DNA of 64,000 nt, taken from Abelmoschus esculentus. Its lineage: Eukaryota > Streptophyta > Magnoliopsida > Malvales > Malvaceae. The stretch lies in the NCBI GenBank assembly GCA_035048815.1, contig JAUCBN010000037.1, positions 10,382,001 to 10,446,000 of the forward strand, given 5' to 3'. Shown here piece after piece: positions 33,336 to 45,092 of the stretch (the first letter of the stretch is position 1; every line of letters begins with the position of its first letter). Position numbers and translations under genes: made by a program. The notes under the pieces are model-generated. The model ran no database searches and had not been told where the DNA came from. It saw only the letters and a list, made by a program, of their open reading frames with translations.

Positions 33336-34868
33336 ATGGCTACATAGAAAAGATTCGCCCCAGCCAACGTTGAAGATCGATTCGATCGATCTTTCATCGC
33401 TAGGCAACTTTGGGAAGAGCAAGATTTCCAACATGCAGACGAAGAAAATTACGGCATTGAGCACTACCTATACGACAAAATTAAGTACCAGAATTGGGAA
33501 ATTTTCTGCCTGCAACCCGCCCAGGCAAACACCACGATCATGCGGGAGTTCTAAGCTCATGGGCCCAACAAAGACTCCCTATTCGTTCACTGTCGCGGCA
33601 GGCCGGTCCAGCTCGATGCCGAGACGATCAACAACTTCTACGGCCTCACCCCAGACAGTGATATCCATGCCGAATTCTTGGAAGATATCACTGCTGAGGA
33701 CTATGAACTCATCAAGGACGATCTTTGTTACGGAAACACTCCATGGGAAACCGGTACCCATCGAGGCTCCGTAACAAGACAAAGCTTGAAGTCGGAGGCC
33801 AAGATGTGGAACACCTTCGTCAAACGACGCCTCATCCCAACATCACACAACAGCACGGTGGATCGCAAGAGATTGGTGCTTATCCAGTCCATCATCAACA
33901 AGAGGACCATCAACGTTGGAGAAATTATCCTCGGGAAATTCACGAGTGCGGTAAGAAAGATAGAGGATCATTGTATTTCCCTTGCTTGATTACGGGTTTA
34001 TGTGTTTCTGCAGGTGTACCCATTGAAGAAACGGATGAATATACGCCCCCAAGATGAGGATGGACCAGGGACTTCTGCCACAGTCATGCAAATCACGCAA
34101 GTCGAACCTGTCCAGGCAACGCCGCAGCAGTTCACTGCCGATACTGCTGTCGAGGCCCAGTACACGGCAGACATGCCTGGTACTGCCCATACCTCTGCCG
34201 CAACAGACCCATACCAAGAAATCTTGCAGCGAATGGCCGCAATGGATCTTCGACAACAATGGTACATGGAGTACCAACGGGACTTCAATGGCACTCTAGC
34301 CCAGATGATGTTGCACGCCTTCCCGGACCAAGGCGTACAATTCCCGGAGTTCCCAAGCAACATGTTCGTCACCGCCGCACCCTATACCGAGACTACACCA
34401 GCCCCGGGAAGACCACGACCATTCTTCCATCGAGACCCTCAACCCCAATACCAGGCTGCCGGCCCATCTAGGGCGGCAGATTCTGCCGCGGCCTCATATG
34501 TCAGCCGAAGGCCATCCAAGCGGAGGGCCGTCTTCAACACTCCACCCAGATCGCCAATTATCATGGGCAGTCTATCCGCCGAGAAAGATGCATATGTACA
34601 CCAAAGTTCCACTGCCGCCGGCCCAAGCACACACCACACCGGAGGAGCTACTGCGATGGGAGGAGGAACGGACGTGATGATAACTGAAGAGATGGCAGAT
34701 GTTGAAGAAGGAGAAGAAGTAGAAGCCCCGATGCAAAGGACCCCACCCACTCGAGTCCAGCCGCCGAGGCAAGCAAAGGCGCAACCATCGCCCTCCCCAA
34801 GGACAAAGCATTTGGCATCGAGGCCACGGAGGAAAATTGTTACAAGCAGCTCTTCGGAGTCGCTTTAA
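33336..34868 (+). pseudogene. Accessory ORF2 (element G)
   Basis: ATG 33336 to the natural stop at 34866-34868. Stops: TAG three codons in and TAA in the EFY motif near 33553. A one-base deletion near 33931 is compensated by a second shift near 34057, so 34002-34868 is back in the starting frame. Domain motifs: EDITAEDYELIKDDLCYGN, MWNTFVKRRLIPTSHNST, KKRTINVGEII-like, then a Pro/Ala/Thr-rich half with RRPSKRRAVFNTP, an acidic VEEGEEVEAP and a basic end. Same putative plant transposon protein-like domain as C. Function unknown. Confidence 0.82.
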
Positions 34869-35797
34869 ATTTCTTTGTCCTTAATTCAATATTAATTGCT
34901 TTTACTGTTTTTACTTGTTGTTTTATATTCATATTTTGTTTTGCCGCTTACTTCTTCAAATATAAAGCATTGAGGACAATGCTTGGTTTAAGTTTGCGGG
35001 TGCAGATTCACTGCCAAGGCAGAAATCTACTGCCGCGGCCTTGCAAAAAAAGGGAGTATTCCAGTGATTTTTTTTTAATTTTTATGCTCCCCACCTTACT
35101 TGAATTAACTGCTTACACTCTTGCACTGCCCATCATTAGTATTACCTTAGTTTATTCTTTAAGGCTATAGAAATCTTTCTCCTTAGCATGTTTAGGTTCT
35201 GTTAAGAGGGCTTAATCTTAGGATGCTTAAGGATGAAAACTTAGAAGCTTACTATAGGAATAACTTTAAACTTTAAACACTTTTGGGACTTGTTGGATTA
35301 CAGGAATTCTTTTAATTAACTTAGGTGATAAAGACTTAGATTTTTGGAAAGTAACTAGAGGTGCCTACCACCGGCTCTAGAAAGTCTCTTCTTCATACTA
35401 GAGGTGCCCAAAATTGGCTCTAGTATGTGTTAAGGAATATTAAAAAGAAAAGAGATTTTTTAAAAAAAGAAAAACACAAGTCTTTGAGGTGCCCGAAACC
35501 GGCTCAAGATTTGGGGTTTGAAAAAGAAGAGAACACTTAACCAATGTCTATTTGTCTTGAACTTAAAGTTTATCTAAGAAAGTCCTTAATCAAACTTGTC
35601 CACAAAAACGCACACACTCACAACTCCTATAGCTTGTTTCTAGGTAATGCCTTGAGTAACCGAATGGTTAAGACTAAAGAATAGGCCTAGCTATGGTGGG
35701 GAGAATAGATGGACATGTAAGACCAAGAGAGAGTAAAATTCGGCAAATTGATGGTTTGCATTGCTTGAGGACAAGCAATAGTTCGAGTTTGGGGGTG
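34869..35797 (+). other. 3' UTR and PPT of element G
   Basis: Module 1 stem AAGCATTG AGGA CAATGCTT at 34965-34984, followed by a degraded G-tract. Hairpin units at 35355-35380, 35398-35423 and 35483-35508; the loop of unit 3 is CGAAACC. Module 2 ATTGCTTG AGGA CAAGCAAT at 35760-35779, PPT GTTTGGGGGTG at 35787-35797. Confidence 0.76.
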
Positions 35798-37106
35798 TGA
35801 TAAGCGCTCAACACACTATCACTTTTTACTCCTTTTATGGGCATTAATTACCAAATATACACCCACTTGGACCAATGCATGCACTCAATATGATATATTT
35901 AGAAGTATACTCATATAGATAATATTTACAGAAAAAGGCACGTTTTACTGCATTTTCATATCTTTGCAGGAAAACCAGTGCCGCGGCAGAGACAAGGCCG
36001 AGGCAGGACCTGATGCCAAGGCAGCAGCAGAAAGACAGGAAGCAAGACTATAGGCGATGGAAAGACAAAAATCCAAGGAACGTGTCTGAACTTGAAGCCC
36101 ACGAATCGGAGCTGGCTAGCACAAGGAAAAGCCCAAAGGAAGACCATGCGAGAAAGCCCCTTAGCCGAATATAAACTTGGAAATATATTATTATTATGTA
36201 CTTGACTTGTTCCCTACTCCAAGTTGTATTCTACTTAGGAAAGGTTTGCCCTAGGTCTAGCCTATATAAAGACCTAGCCACCCAATGTACAAGAAACGAA
36301 ATACCTAGGGAGAGAGCCGACTTCTACTCTTGTTTCTTTCCTCTCCATCATGTTCTAAACCTTCTTAGGGATTAGGTGAAGGTTGTAGAGTATTTGTGAG
36401 AGGAGATTGTACTTTGTCTTTCATTCAATGCAATAAAGATATCAAGGTTTGCTTATCCTTTATTATTCCTTGTTTCACAATTGAGCTCGGGAGAGGATAT
36501 TGTGATTATCCATTTATCTAAGCTCGGGAGAGTTAGATTCACGAAAGGGGTAAGTACGATGTTTCAATCGCGAAACACTAACTCAGCCTAGGGATAGTTT
36601 CAGTGGCTAAAAGAAGTGTGAGATTGGTTGGTGAGTATAATTGGTTCACGCCGGTAGGTATCATCAAGGACTAGTCATCAACAGCACTCTGACTTAAGGA
36701 TAAGCGGAGTCATTTAAGGATACTTTGCCGAACTTTGGTAAAGTCTGCCCACGAGCAAGGGATTGCCGCGGCAGATAGTGTTATCGCTGCCCAGTTAGTA
36801 AACTGTAGTGCTCCTGAGGCAGTGATATACGATTGCATTGAACAGAGACATGTCAATCAATTCCACAATACAACGCAACTGGATCCTAGCCCGTCTCTCT
36901 CTACTATTCAATCTTTTACTGTTACCTTAGTTATTTTAGTTTAGATAAATCAAATCAACTCACTTGTGTTTTTATCTTTCCACAGAACAAGGAGGTGAAG
37001 AAAGCATATTAAGTATACTAGTCCCTGAGGAGACGATAACTCGATAATATACTTATTACTTGCGATGTGTCCACTTGCACTGAACGCGCACTTTTGACAC
37101 GCGACA
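35798..37106 (+). repeat. 3' LTR of element G
   Basis: TGATAAGCGCTCAAC to GACACGCGACA, 1309 bp. TATATAAA 36263-36270; AATAAA 36432-36437. Paired with 28907-30230. Confidence 0.93.
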
Positions 37107-37111
37107 AATTG

Positions 37112-37600
37112 GTTGGTGATTACAATTGATTCACGCCGAGTGGTATCATCAAGGACTGGTCATCAATAGTACTTTGACTTAGAGATAAGCGGAGTCATTA
37201 AAGGACACTTTGCCGAACTTTGATAAAGTCTACCCAAGAGCAAGAGATTGTCGGGGCGGACAAGCATCATCGCTGCCGAGGTAGTAATCTGTAGTACTGC
37301 CGAGGCAGTGTTGTGCGATTGCGTTGGACAAAAACAAGTCAATTGAATCCACTATACAACACAACTAGATCCTGGCCACTTCTTTAATCAGTTTATCTTC
37401 TCTTTATTTAGTTTTCTTTATTTAGTATTCATCAACTTCAATCTTACTTGTGTTTTTATTTTATTCCTTTTTAGAGCAAGAAGACAAAAGAAGGCATATT
37501 AAGTAGATCAATCCCTGTGGAGACGATATTTGATATACTTATCACTTTATTACTTGCGACGTGTTCACTTGCACTATTTACACACTTTTGACACGCAACA
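37112..37600 (+). repeat. Right part of the 5' LTR of element F
   Basis: Continues the LTR broken at 28906 (GTTGGTGATTACAATTGATT) to the terminus GACACGCAACA. It is followed directly by ORF2 sequence, so PBS, gag, protease and promoter of F are deleted. 37107-37111 is the second AATTG of the target duplication. Confidence 0.9.
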
Positions 37601-38448
37601 GAATGCGGTGTACCAATGGCAGAAACGGATGAATTCACAGCCCAAAGACGAGGGTGGACTAGATACTTTTGTCACAAAATCATGCAGATCACACAAGCAG
37701 AGCCAGTCCAGGCAACTCCTCAGCAGTTCACTGTTGACACAGCTGTCGGGGCCCAATACACGACAGACATGCCTGACACTGCCCACACCACTATCGCAGC
37801 AGACGCATACCAGGAGATACTTCAAACGATGACAGCTATGGATCTTAGGCAGCAACGATACATTGAGTATCAGAGGGACTTCAATAGCACACTTGCCCAA
37901 ATGATGCTCCATAACTTTCCCAGCCAAGGGGTGCAGTTTCCAGAATTCCCTACCAATATGTTCGTAACAGCTGCACCCTACATCTAGGAGGACCGAGGCC
38001 ATTCTTCCCCCCTGGCCCTCAGCAACAACTTCATGCTGCTGGCCCGTCTAGGGCAGCAGACTCTGCCGTGGCATCATCTGCCAACAGACGACCATCAAAG
38101 AGGAGGGCAGTCTTCAGCACTCCACCAGGATCCCCCATCATCATGGGCAGTCTATCAGCAGATATAGATGCCTATGTACATCAAATTTCAACCGCTGTCG
38201 AGCCAAGCATTCACCATGCCTGGACAAACGCAACAAATGAAGGCGGGACAAACATCATGGTCACCGAGAAAATTGCCGACGAGGAAGAAGGAGAAGAAGT
38301 GGATGCTCCAATGCAACAAACACGAAGAACGAGAGTCCAACTACCACGACAAGCCAAAACTCAACCATCACCATCATCAAAAGTCAAACAGTCAGCGGCA
38401 AGACCACGAAAAATAATTGTTCCCAGCAACTCTTCCGAATCTCTTTAA
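37601..38448 (+). pseudogene. ORF2 C-terminal half (element F)
   Basis: Starts at the ECG of ECGKKDRG and passes straight to VPMAETDEFTAQRRGWTR. The 63 nt encoding the 21 residues after ECG in other copies are absent. Frames 37616-37987 and 38068-38448 are open, with a deletion between them near 37986 that removes the TETTPAPG segment. Ends at TAA 38446-38448 (SSESL). Basic RRPSKRRAVF and acidic EEEEGEEVDAP stretches are kept. Confidence 0.8.
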
Positions 38449-39351
38449 ATTTTGCATATTCATGATGCCTTAATATATATTTTTACTTGTCTTGTTTTTT
38501 TCTTTATACCCTGCTGTGTGCTATATATAAGAATTGAGGATAATGCTTGGTTCGAGTTTGGGGGTGTAGATCCACTGCCGAGGTAATCTACTACCGCGGC
38601 CTTGCCATGAAAGGAAGTATTTAAAGGATTTCTCAAAAAAAATTTATGTCCACCACTTTACTTGAATTATTGTTCTTACTTTTGCACTGCCCTTCATCAG
38701 TATTGCCTTATTTTATTCTTTTAAGGCTATAGAAATCTTTCTCTTTACCATGGCTAGGTCCTGTTAAGAAGGTTTAACCTTAGGATAGTTAAGGAAGAAA
38801 ACTTAGAAGCTTACTATAAGATGGATCCTAAAAACACTTTTGGAACTTGTTGGATTATAGGAATTCTTTTAATGAACTTAGGTGATAAAGACTTAGATTT
38901 TTGGGAAAGTGACTAGAGGTGCTTATCACCGGCTCTAGGAATTACTCTTCTTCATGCTAGAGGAGCCCGAAACTGGCTCTAGTATGCTAAAAAGAATATC
39001 AAAAGAAAGAAGGAATTATTGATGAGAAAACACAATCCTTGTGGTACTCGAAATTGGCTCAAGAAATTGTTGTTTTAAGAAGAGAACACTAAATCCATGT
39101 CTACTTGTCTTGAACTTAGAGTTTGTCTAAGAAAGCCTTTAATCAAACTTGTCCACAAAAACGCACACACTCATTAAATCTTATAGTTTGTTTCTAGGTA
39201 AACCCTTGGGTAACCGAAAGGTTAAGGCTTAAGGATAGGCATAGTTATGGTGGGGAGAATAGATGAAAACATAAGACCAAGAGAGAGTAAGGTTTGGCAA
39301 ATTGATGGTTTGCATTGCTTGAGGACAAGAAATAGTTTGAGTTTGGGGGTG
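38449..39351 (+). other. 3' UTR and PPT of element F
   Basis: Module 1 at 38529-38548 (AAGAATTG AGGA TAATGCTT, decayed), then GAGTTTGGGGGTG. Hairpin units at 38913-38938, 38957-38982 and 39038-39063; the last is mutated in its 5' arm. Module 2 at 39314-39333, PPT before 39352. Confidence 0.74.
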
Positions 39352-39414
39352 TGATAAGTGCTCAACTCACTATCACTTTTTACACCTTTCATGGACAATA
39401 ACCACTAAATCTAC
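39352..39414 (+). repeat. First 63 bp of the 3' LTR of element F
   Basis: TGATAAGTGCTCAAC follows the PPT. Interrupted after CACTAAATCTAC by a minus-strand element; the LTR continues at 52525. TCTAC (39410-39414) is the left copy of a 5-bp target duplication. Confidence 0.9.
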
Positions 39415-40452
39415 TGTCGCGTGTCAAAAGTGCGCGTTTAGTGCAAGTGGACACATCGAAAGTAATAAGTGATAAGTATTTATCGGATTATCGTCTCCAC
39501 AGGGATTGGTAGACTCAATATGTCTTCTTCATCTTCTTGTTCTGTAGAAAGAAATAAAATAAAACACAAGTGATTGAGTTTGGATTAACTAAAATAAAAC
39601 AACTAAGTAAAAGTAAAGAGAATTAAATATTAGAGAGAGATAGGTCAGGATCCAGCTGCGTTATATTGTGGATTTGATTGACTTGTCTCTGCTTACTGCA
39701 ATCGTATTTCACTGCCTCGGCAGCACTGCAGATTACTGCCTTGGCAGCGATGATATTGTCCACCGCGGCAATCCCTTGCTCGTGGGTGGACTTTACCAAA
39801 GTTCGGCAAAGTGTCCTTGAATGACTTCGCTTATCCCTAAGTCGAAGTACTATTGATGACTAGTCCTTGATGATACCTCCCGGCGTGAACCAATTATACT
39901 CATCAACCAATCTCACACTTCTTTTAGCCGCTGAAACTCTTAACCTATCCCTAGGGCGAGTTAGTATTTCGCGATTGAAACACCGTACTTATCCCTTTCG
40001 TGAATCTAACTCTCCCGAGTCTAGATAAATGGATTACTTACAAACTTCTCTCCCGAGCTTGAATGTAAAAACAAGGAATAACAAAGGATAAGCAAACCTT
40101 GATAATTTTATTGCATTGAAACAAAGACAAAGTACAATCTCCTCTCACATATACTAAACAACCTTCACCTAAACCCTAAGAAAGTTTAGAACATAATTAA
40201 GAGAAAGAAAACAAGTTTATAAATCGGCTCTCTCTCTAGATCTTCGTATCTAGGTATATTGGACGGCTAGGTCTTTATATAGGCTAGACCTAGGGCAAAC
40301 CTTTCCTAAGTAGAATACAACTTGGAGTAGGAATCAAGTCATGTACATAATTAAAATATTTCCAAGCTTAATTCAACTAAGGGGCTTTCCCGCATGGCCT
40401 TGTCTTGGGCTTTTTCTCATGCTAGCCAGCTCCGATCCATGGGCTTTATGTC
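39415..40452 (-). repeat. Partial LTR, outer 3' LTR of the minus-strand complex
   Basis: On the plus strand it begins TGTCGCGTGTCAAAAG (LTR 3' terminus on the minus strand) and carries about 1038 bp. It is cut at GGGCTTTATGTC by another LTR terminus at 40453; the remaining ~300 bp are missing. Confidence 0.88.
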
Positions 40453-40918
40453 TGTCGCGTGTCAAAAGTGCGTGTTTAGTGCAAGTGGACACATCGAAAG
40501 TAATAAGTGATAAGTATTATCGGATTATCGTCTCCACAGGGACTGGTAGACTTAATATGACTTCTTCACCTTCTTGTTCTGTAGAAAAGTAAAAACACAA
40601 GTGAATTGAGTTGGTTTATCTAAACTAAAATAACTAAACAAAAATAAAGAGATTTAATAATAGAGAAAGATTGGTTAGGATACAGTTGCGTTGTATTGTG
40701 GATTTGATTGACTTGTCTCTGCTCAATGCAATAGTATATCACTACCTCGGCAGCACTACAATTTACTGCCTGGGCAGCGACGATACTTGTCCGCCGCGGC
40801 AATCCCTTGCTCGTGGTTGGACTTTACCAAAGTTCAGCAAAGTGTCCTTGAATGACTCTGCTTATCCCTAAGTCAGAGTGCTGTTGATGACTAGTCCTTG
40901 ATGATACTTGTCGCCTGT
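40453..40918 (-). repeat. Partial LTR, 466 bp
   Basis: Begins TGTCGCGTGTCAAAAG and stops at GTCCTTGATGATAC, where a third LTR terminus begins. Matches the LTRs at 40919 and 47763 (GGGACTGGTAGACTTAATAT). Confidence 0.87.
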
Positions 40919-42228
40919 CAAAAGTGCGCGTTTAGTGCAAGTGGACACATCGAAAGTAATAAGTGATATGTATTATCGGATTATCGTCTCCACAGGGACT
41001 GGTAGACTTAATATGACTTCTTCACCTTGTTGTTCTGTAGAAAACTAAAAACACAAGTGATTGGAGTTGGTTTATCGAAACTAAAATAACTAAACAAAAA
41101 TAAAGAGATTTAATAGAGAAAGATGGGTCAGGATCCAGTTGCGTTGTATTGTGGATTTGATTGACTTGTCTATTCTCAATGCAATCGTATATCACTGCCT
41201 CAGCAGCACTGCAGTTTACTGCCTGGGCAACGACGATACTTATCAACCGCGGCAATTCCTTGCTCGTGGTTGGACTTTACCAAAGTTCGGCAAAGTGTCC
41301 TTGAATGACTCTGCTTATCCCTAAGTCAGAGTGCTGTTGATGACTAGTCCTTGATGATACCTACCGGCGTGAACCAATTATACTCACCAACCAATCTCAC
41401 ACTTCTTTTAGCCGTTGAAACTCTTAACCTATCCCTAGGCCGAGTTAGTATTTCGCGATTGAAACACCGTACTTACCCCTTTCGTGAATCTAACTCTCCC
41501 GAGCTTAGATAAATGGATTACTCACAAACTTCTCTCCCGAGCTTGAATGCGAGAACAAGGAATAACAAAGGATAAGCAAACCTTGATAAATTTATTGCAT
41601 TGAATCAAAGACAAAGTACAATCTCCTCTCACATATACTCGACAACCTTCACCTAATCCCTTAGAAGGTTTAGAACATAATGGAGAGGAAGAAGACAAGT
41701 ATAGAATTCGGCTCTCTCCCTAGGTATCCCGTGTGTAATACATTGGGTGGCTAGGTCTTTATATAGGTTAGACCTAGGGCAAACCTTTCCTAAGTAGAAT
41801 ACAACTTGGAGTAGGGAACAAGTCAAGTACATCATTAAAATATTTCCAACTTTAATTCGGCTAAGGGGGCTTTCCCGCGTGGTCTTCTCTAGGGCTTTTC
41901 CTTATCCTAGCCAGCTCCGATCCATGGGCTTTAACTCCAGACATGTTCCTTGGATTTTTATCTTTCCATCGCCCACAGTCTTGCTTCCTGTCTTCCTACT
42001 GCTGCCTTGGCATCAGGTCCTCCCTCGGCCTTGTCGCTGCCCCGGCACTGGTTCTCCTGCACAGATATAAAAATGCAGTAAAACGTGCCTTTTCTGTAAA
42101 TATTAACTCTGTAAGCATAACTTCTAAATATATCACATTGAGTATATGTATTGGTCCGAGTGAGTGTATATTCGGTGATTAATGCCCATAAAAGGAGTAA
42201 AAAGTGATAGTGAGTTGAGCACTTATCA
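40919..42228 (-). repeat. 3' LTR of element I
   Basis: TGTCGCCTGTCAAAAG to TTGAGCACTTATCA, 1310 bp. On its right lies the inverted PPT of element I. Confidence 0.9.
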
Positions 42229-43072
42229 CACCCCAAACTCGAACTATTGCTTATCCTCAAGCAATGCAAACCATCAATTTGACGAACTCTAATCTCTCTT
42301 GGTTTTACATTTCCATCTGTTCTCCCCACCATAGCTAGGCCTATTCTTTAGTCTTAACCATTCGGCTATCCAAGGTTTTACCTAGAAACAAACTATAAGA
42401 ATTGTGAGTATGTGCGTTTTTATGGAAAAGTTTGATTAAGGGCTTTCTTAGATAAACTCTAAGTTCAAGACAAGTAGAATTGGGTTTAGTGTTCTCTTCT
42501 TTTCTAAACAACCAATTCTTCAGCCAATTTCGGGCACCTCAAGGATTGTGTTTTTCCCTTCACTAAATTTTTTTCTTTCTTTTTGATATTCCTTAAAGCA
42601 TACTAGAGCCAATTTCGGGCACCTTTAGCATGAAGAAGAGACTTTCTAGAGCCAACAGGTCCCAAAAGTGTTTAAAGTTCTTCATATAGTAAGCTTCTAA
42701 GTTTTCATCCTTAAGTATCCTAAGGTTAATCCTTCTTAACAGAACCTAAACATGGTAAGGAGAAAGATTTCTATAGTCTTAAAGAATAAACTAAGGCAAT
42801 ACTGATGATAGGCAGTGCAAAAGTGTAGGCAGTTAGTTCAAGTAAGGCGAGGAGCATAAAAATTTTAAAAAAAAATCACTGGAATACTCCCTTTTTGGCA
42901 AGGCTGAGGCAGTAGATCGCTGTCTTGGCAGTGAATCTACACCCCCAAACTCAAACCAAGTATTGTCCTCAATGCTTTATATTTGAAGAATTAAGGGGCA
43001 ACAAAATATGAATAGAATAAGCAGCAAATATAAACAGTAAAAGCAATTAATATTGAAGTAAGAACAAAAATT
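42229..43072 (-). other. 3' UTR and PPT of element I
   Basis: Read on the minus strand: module 1 stem at 42958-42977 (loop AGGA) next to the end of ORF2; hairpin unit 2 at 42603-42628 and unit 3 at 42518-42543; unit 1 is largely deleted near 42645. Module 2 stem at 42246-42265, then the PPT directly before the LTR. Confidence 0.74.
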
Positions 43073-44609
43073 TTAAAGCGACTCCGAAGAGCTGCTTGTA
43101 ACAATTTTTCTCCTCGGCCTTGCTGTCGATTGCTTTGTCCTTGGGGAAGGCGATGGTTTGGGCTTTTGCTTACCGAGGCGGTTGGACTCGTGTGGGTGGT
43201 GTCCGTTGCCTTGGGGCCTCCACCTCTTCTCCTTCTTCCACATCGGCCATCTCTTCGGTTAGCATTATGTCCGTTCCTCCTCCCATTGCTATTGCTCCTC
43301 CGGTGTGGTGTGTACTTGGTCCGGCGGCGGTGAAGCCTTGGTGCACATAGGCATCTATCTCGGCTGATAGACTGCCCATAATGATTGGGGATCGAGGTGG
43401 AGTGCTGAAAACGACCCTTCGCTTGGCTGGTCTTCTGCTGGCAGACGAGGCCGCGGCAGAATCTGCAGCCCTGGATGGGCCGGCAGCCTGGTACTAGGGC
43501 TGATGGTCTGTATGGAAGAACGACCTTAGTCCTCCCGGAGCTAATGTAGTCTCGGTGTAAGGGGCGGCTGTGACGAACATATTGCTGGGAAACTCTGGGA
43601 ATTGTGCTCATTGGTCCGGAAAAGCGTGCAGCAGCATCTGGGCTAATGTGCCGTTGAAATCTCTTTGGTACTCCATGTACCTTTGTTGCCTGAGGTCCAT
43701 TGCTTCCATCCTTTGCAAGATCTCCTGGTATGGGTCTGCTGCGGCAGAGGTGTGGGCAGTGTCTGGCATGTCTGTCGTGTATTGGGCCCCGACAGCAGTA
43801 TCAGTAGTGTACTGTTGGGGGGTTGCTTGGACTGGCTCTGCTTGCGTGATCTGCATGACTTTGTGACAAAAGTCCCTGGTCCATCCTCGCCGTGGGGGAA
43901 TGTATTCGTCCGTATCTTCAATAGGCACACCTGCAGCAACACATAAACCCATGATCAAACATGGGAAATATAATGGTCCCCTATCTTTCTTACCGCACTC
44001 GTGAATTTCCTTTAGGATAATTTCTCCAACGTTGATGGTCCTCTTGTTGATGATTGATTGGATAAGCACCAATCTTTTGCGGTCCACCGTGCTATTGTGG
44101 GACGTTGGGATGAGGCGTCGCTTGACAAAGGTGTTCAACATCTTAGCCTCTGGCTTGAGGCTTTGTCTTGTTACGGATCCTCTATGGGTACCGGTTTCCC
44201 ATGGGGTGTTCACGTAACAAAGATCATCTTTGATGAGCTCGTAGTCCTCGGTAGTGATGTCTTCCATGAATTCGGCGTAGATATCACTGTCAGGAGTGAG
44301 GCCGTAGAAATTGTTGATTGTCTCGGAATCTAATTGGACTGACCTGCCGCGGCACTGCACAAAGAGGGAGTCTTTGTTGGGCCCGTGCACATAGAACTCC
44401 CGCACGATCGTAGCATTCGCCTGGTCAGGTTGGAGATAGAAAATTTCCCAATTTTGGTACTTAATTTTTTCGAAGAGGTAGTGCTCAATGCCGTAATTTT
44501 CATCGCCTGCATGCTGGAAACCATGTTCTTCCCACAGTTGTCGAGCAATGAAAGATCGGTTGAAACAATGTTCAATGTTGGCTGGGGGTAATCGCTTGTA
44601 TGTTGCCAT
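43073..44609 (-). pseudogene. Accessory ORF2 (element I)
   Basis: ATG at 44609 (MATYKRLPPANIEH), matching the start in C and G; an upstream in-frame ATG at 44666 is not conserved. Open to 43608, where a Gly codon has become TGA. The same frame continues to about 43170 with a TAA for Gln near 43170, and reaches the natural stop at 43073-43075. This is the longest unbroken copy of the N-terminal domain (334 codons from ATG 44609): REFYVHGPNKDSLFVQCRG, NTFVKRRLIPTSHNST, RTINVGEIILKEIHECGK, PLYFPCLIMGLCVAAGVP. No signal peptide is apparent and the only hydrophobic stretch is short. Function unknown. Confidence 0.85.
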
Positions 44610-44739
44610 CAAGATTGAGAGATGTGATTTCTTGGAGTTTTTCTTGAAAAGAATTTGAAATTTCACGAAGATTATGAGTAGGCCGAGAGTAATGTGAGAG
44701 GGAGATTGTTATGAATGCTAAAGAAAACAAGAATGCAAG

Positions 44740-44900
44740 AGTGAATAGTTCAAGAGGAAGGGGTTTCTTATATAGGCCTCGGCCTTGTAACCGTTTGAGG
44801 CCACTAGCCGTTTTGTAGCCATTACTCTTTACTGTCGTTTCCTTTTCTGCCGCTGTAGGAATCTCGGCAGACTAGCCGTTACACTGTTCTGCCCGTTGAG
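44740..44900 (-). promoter_or_regulatory. Internal promoter of ORF2 (element I)
   Basis: On the minus strand TATATAA lies at 44768-44774. AACGGTTA at 44788-44795 is 13 bp from the TATA; AACGGCTA at 44805-44812 and 44873-44880 lie further upstream. This copy contains the canonical AACGGTTA form of the MSA core. 44900-45092 is AT-rich spacer. Confidence 0.62.
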
Positions 44901-45092
44901 ACTGCTGCGGCCCTAACACTGTTTTTCTGCCTCGGCAGAGTTCCTACTGTGAACTATCTCTCCTTTATTCTTGCTTATTAGTCCTAAAAAATTAAACACA
45001 CAAAAGAAAAATACTTAAAGCAGAAATAAATTCGAAAGCAATAAAAATAAACTAAACTAATCCTAATATATTAATAAAGAAAAGAGAGAAGA

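Larger units (their letters stand above)
28907..37106 (+). mobile_element. Complete non-autonomous Athila-like element G with target-site duplication
   Basis: An 8.2-kb element with two LTRs (28907-30230 and 35798-37106), PBS, gag-protease-integrase tail, internal promoter, ORF2, 3' UTR and PPT. It is flanked by AATTG at 28902-28906 and 37107-37111 and is nested in an LTR of element F. RT, RNase H and the integrase core are absent by the same founder deletion as in A, B, C and I. Over the first ~400 bases of the two LTRs I count about 17 substitutions, 15 of them transitions, roughly 4 percent divergence. Confidence 0.93.

Noticed and set aside
39415..40918. Solo LTRs from ordinary recombination
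   Set aside because: Both are truncated at one side by another LTR terminus and lack their own 5-bp duplications.
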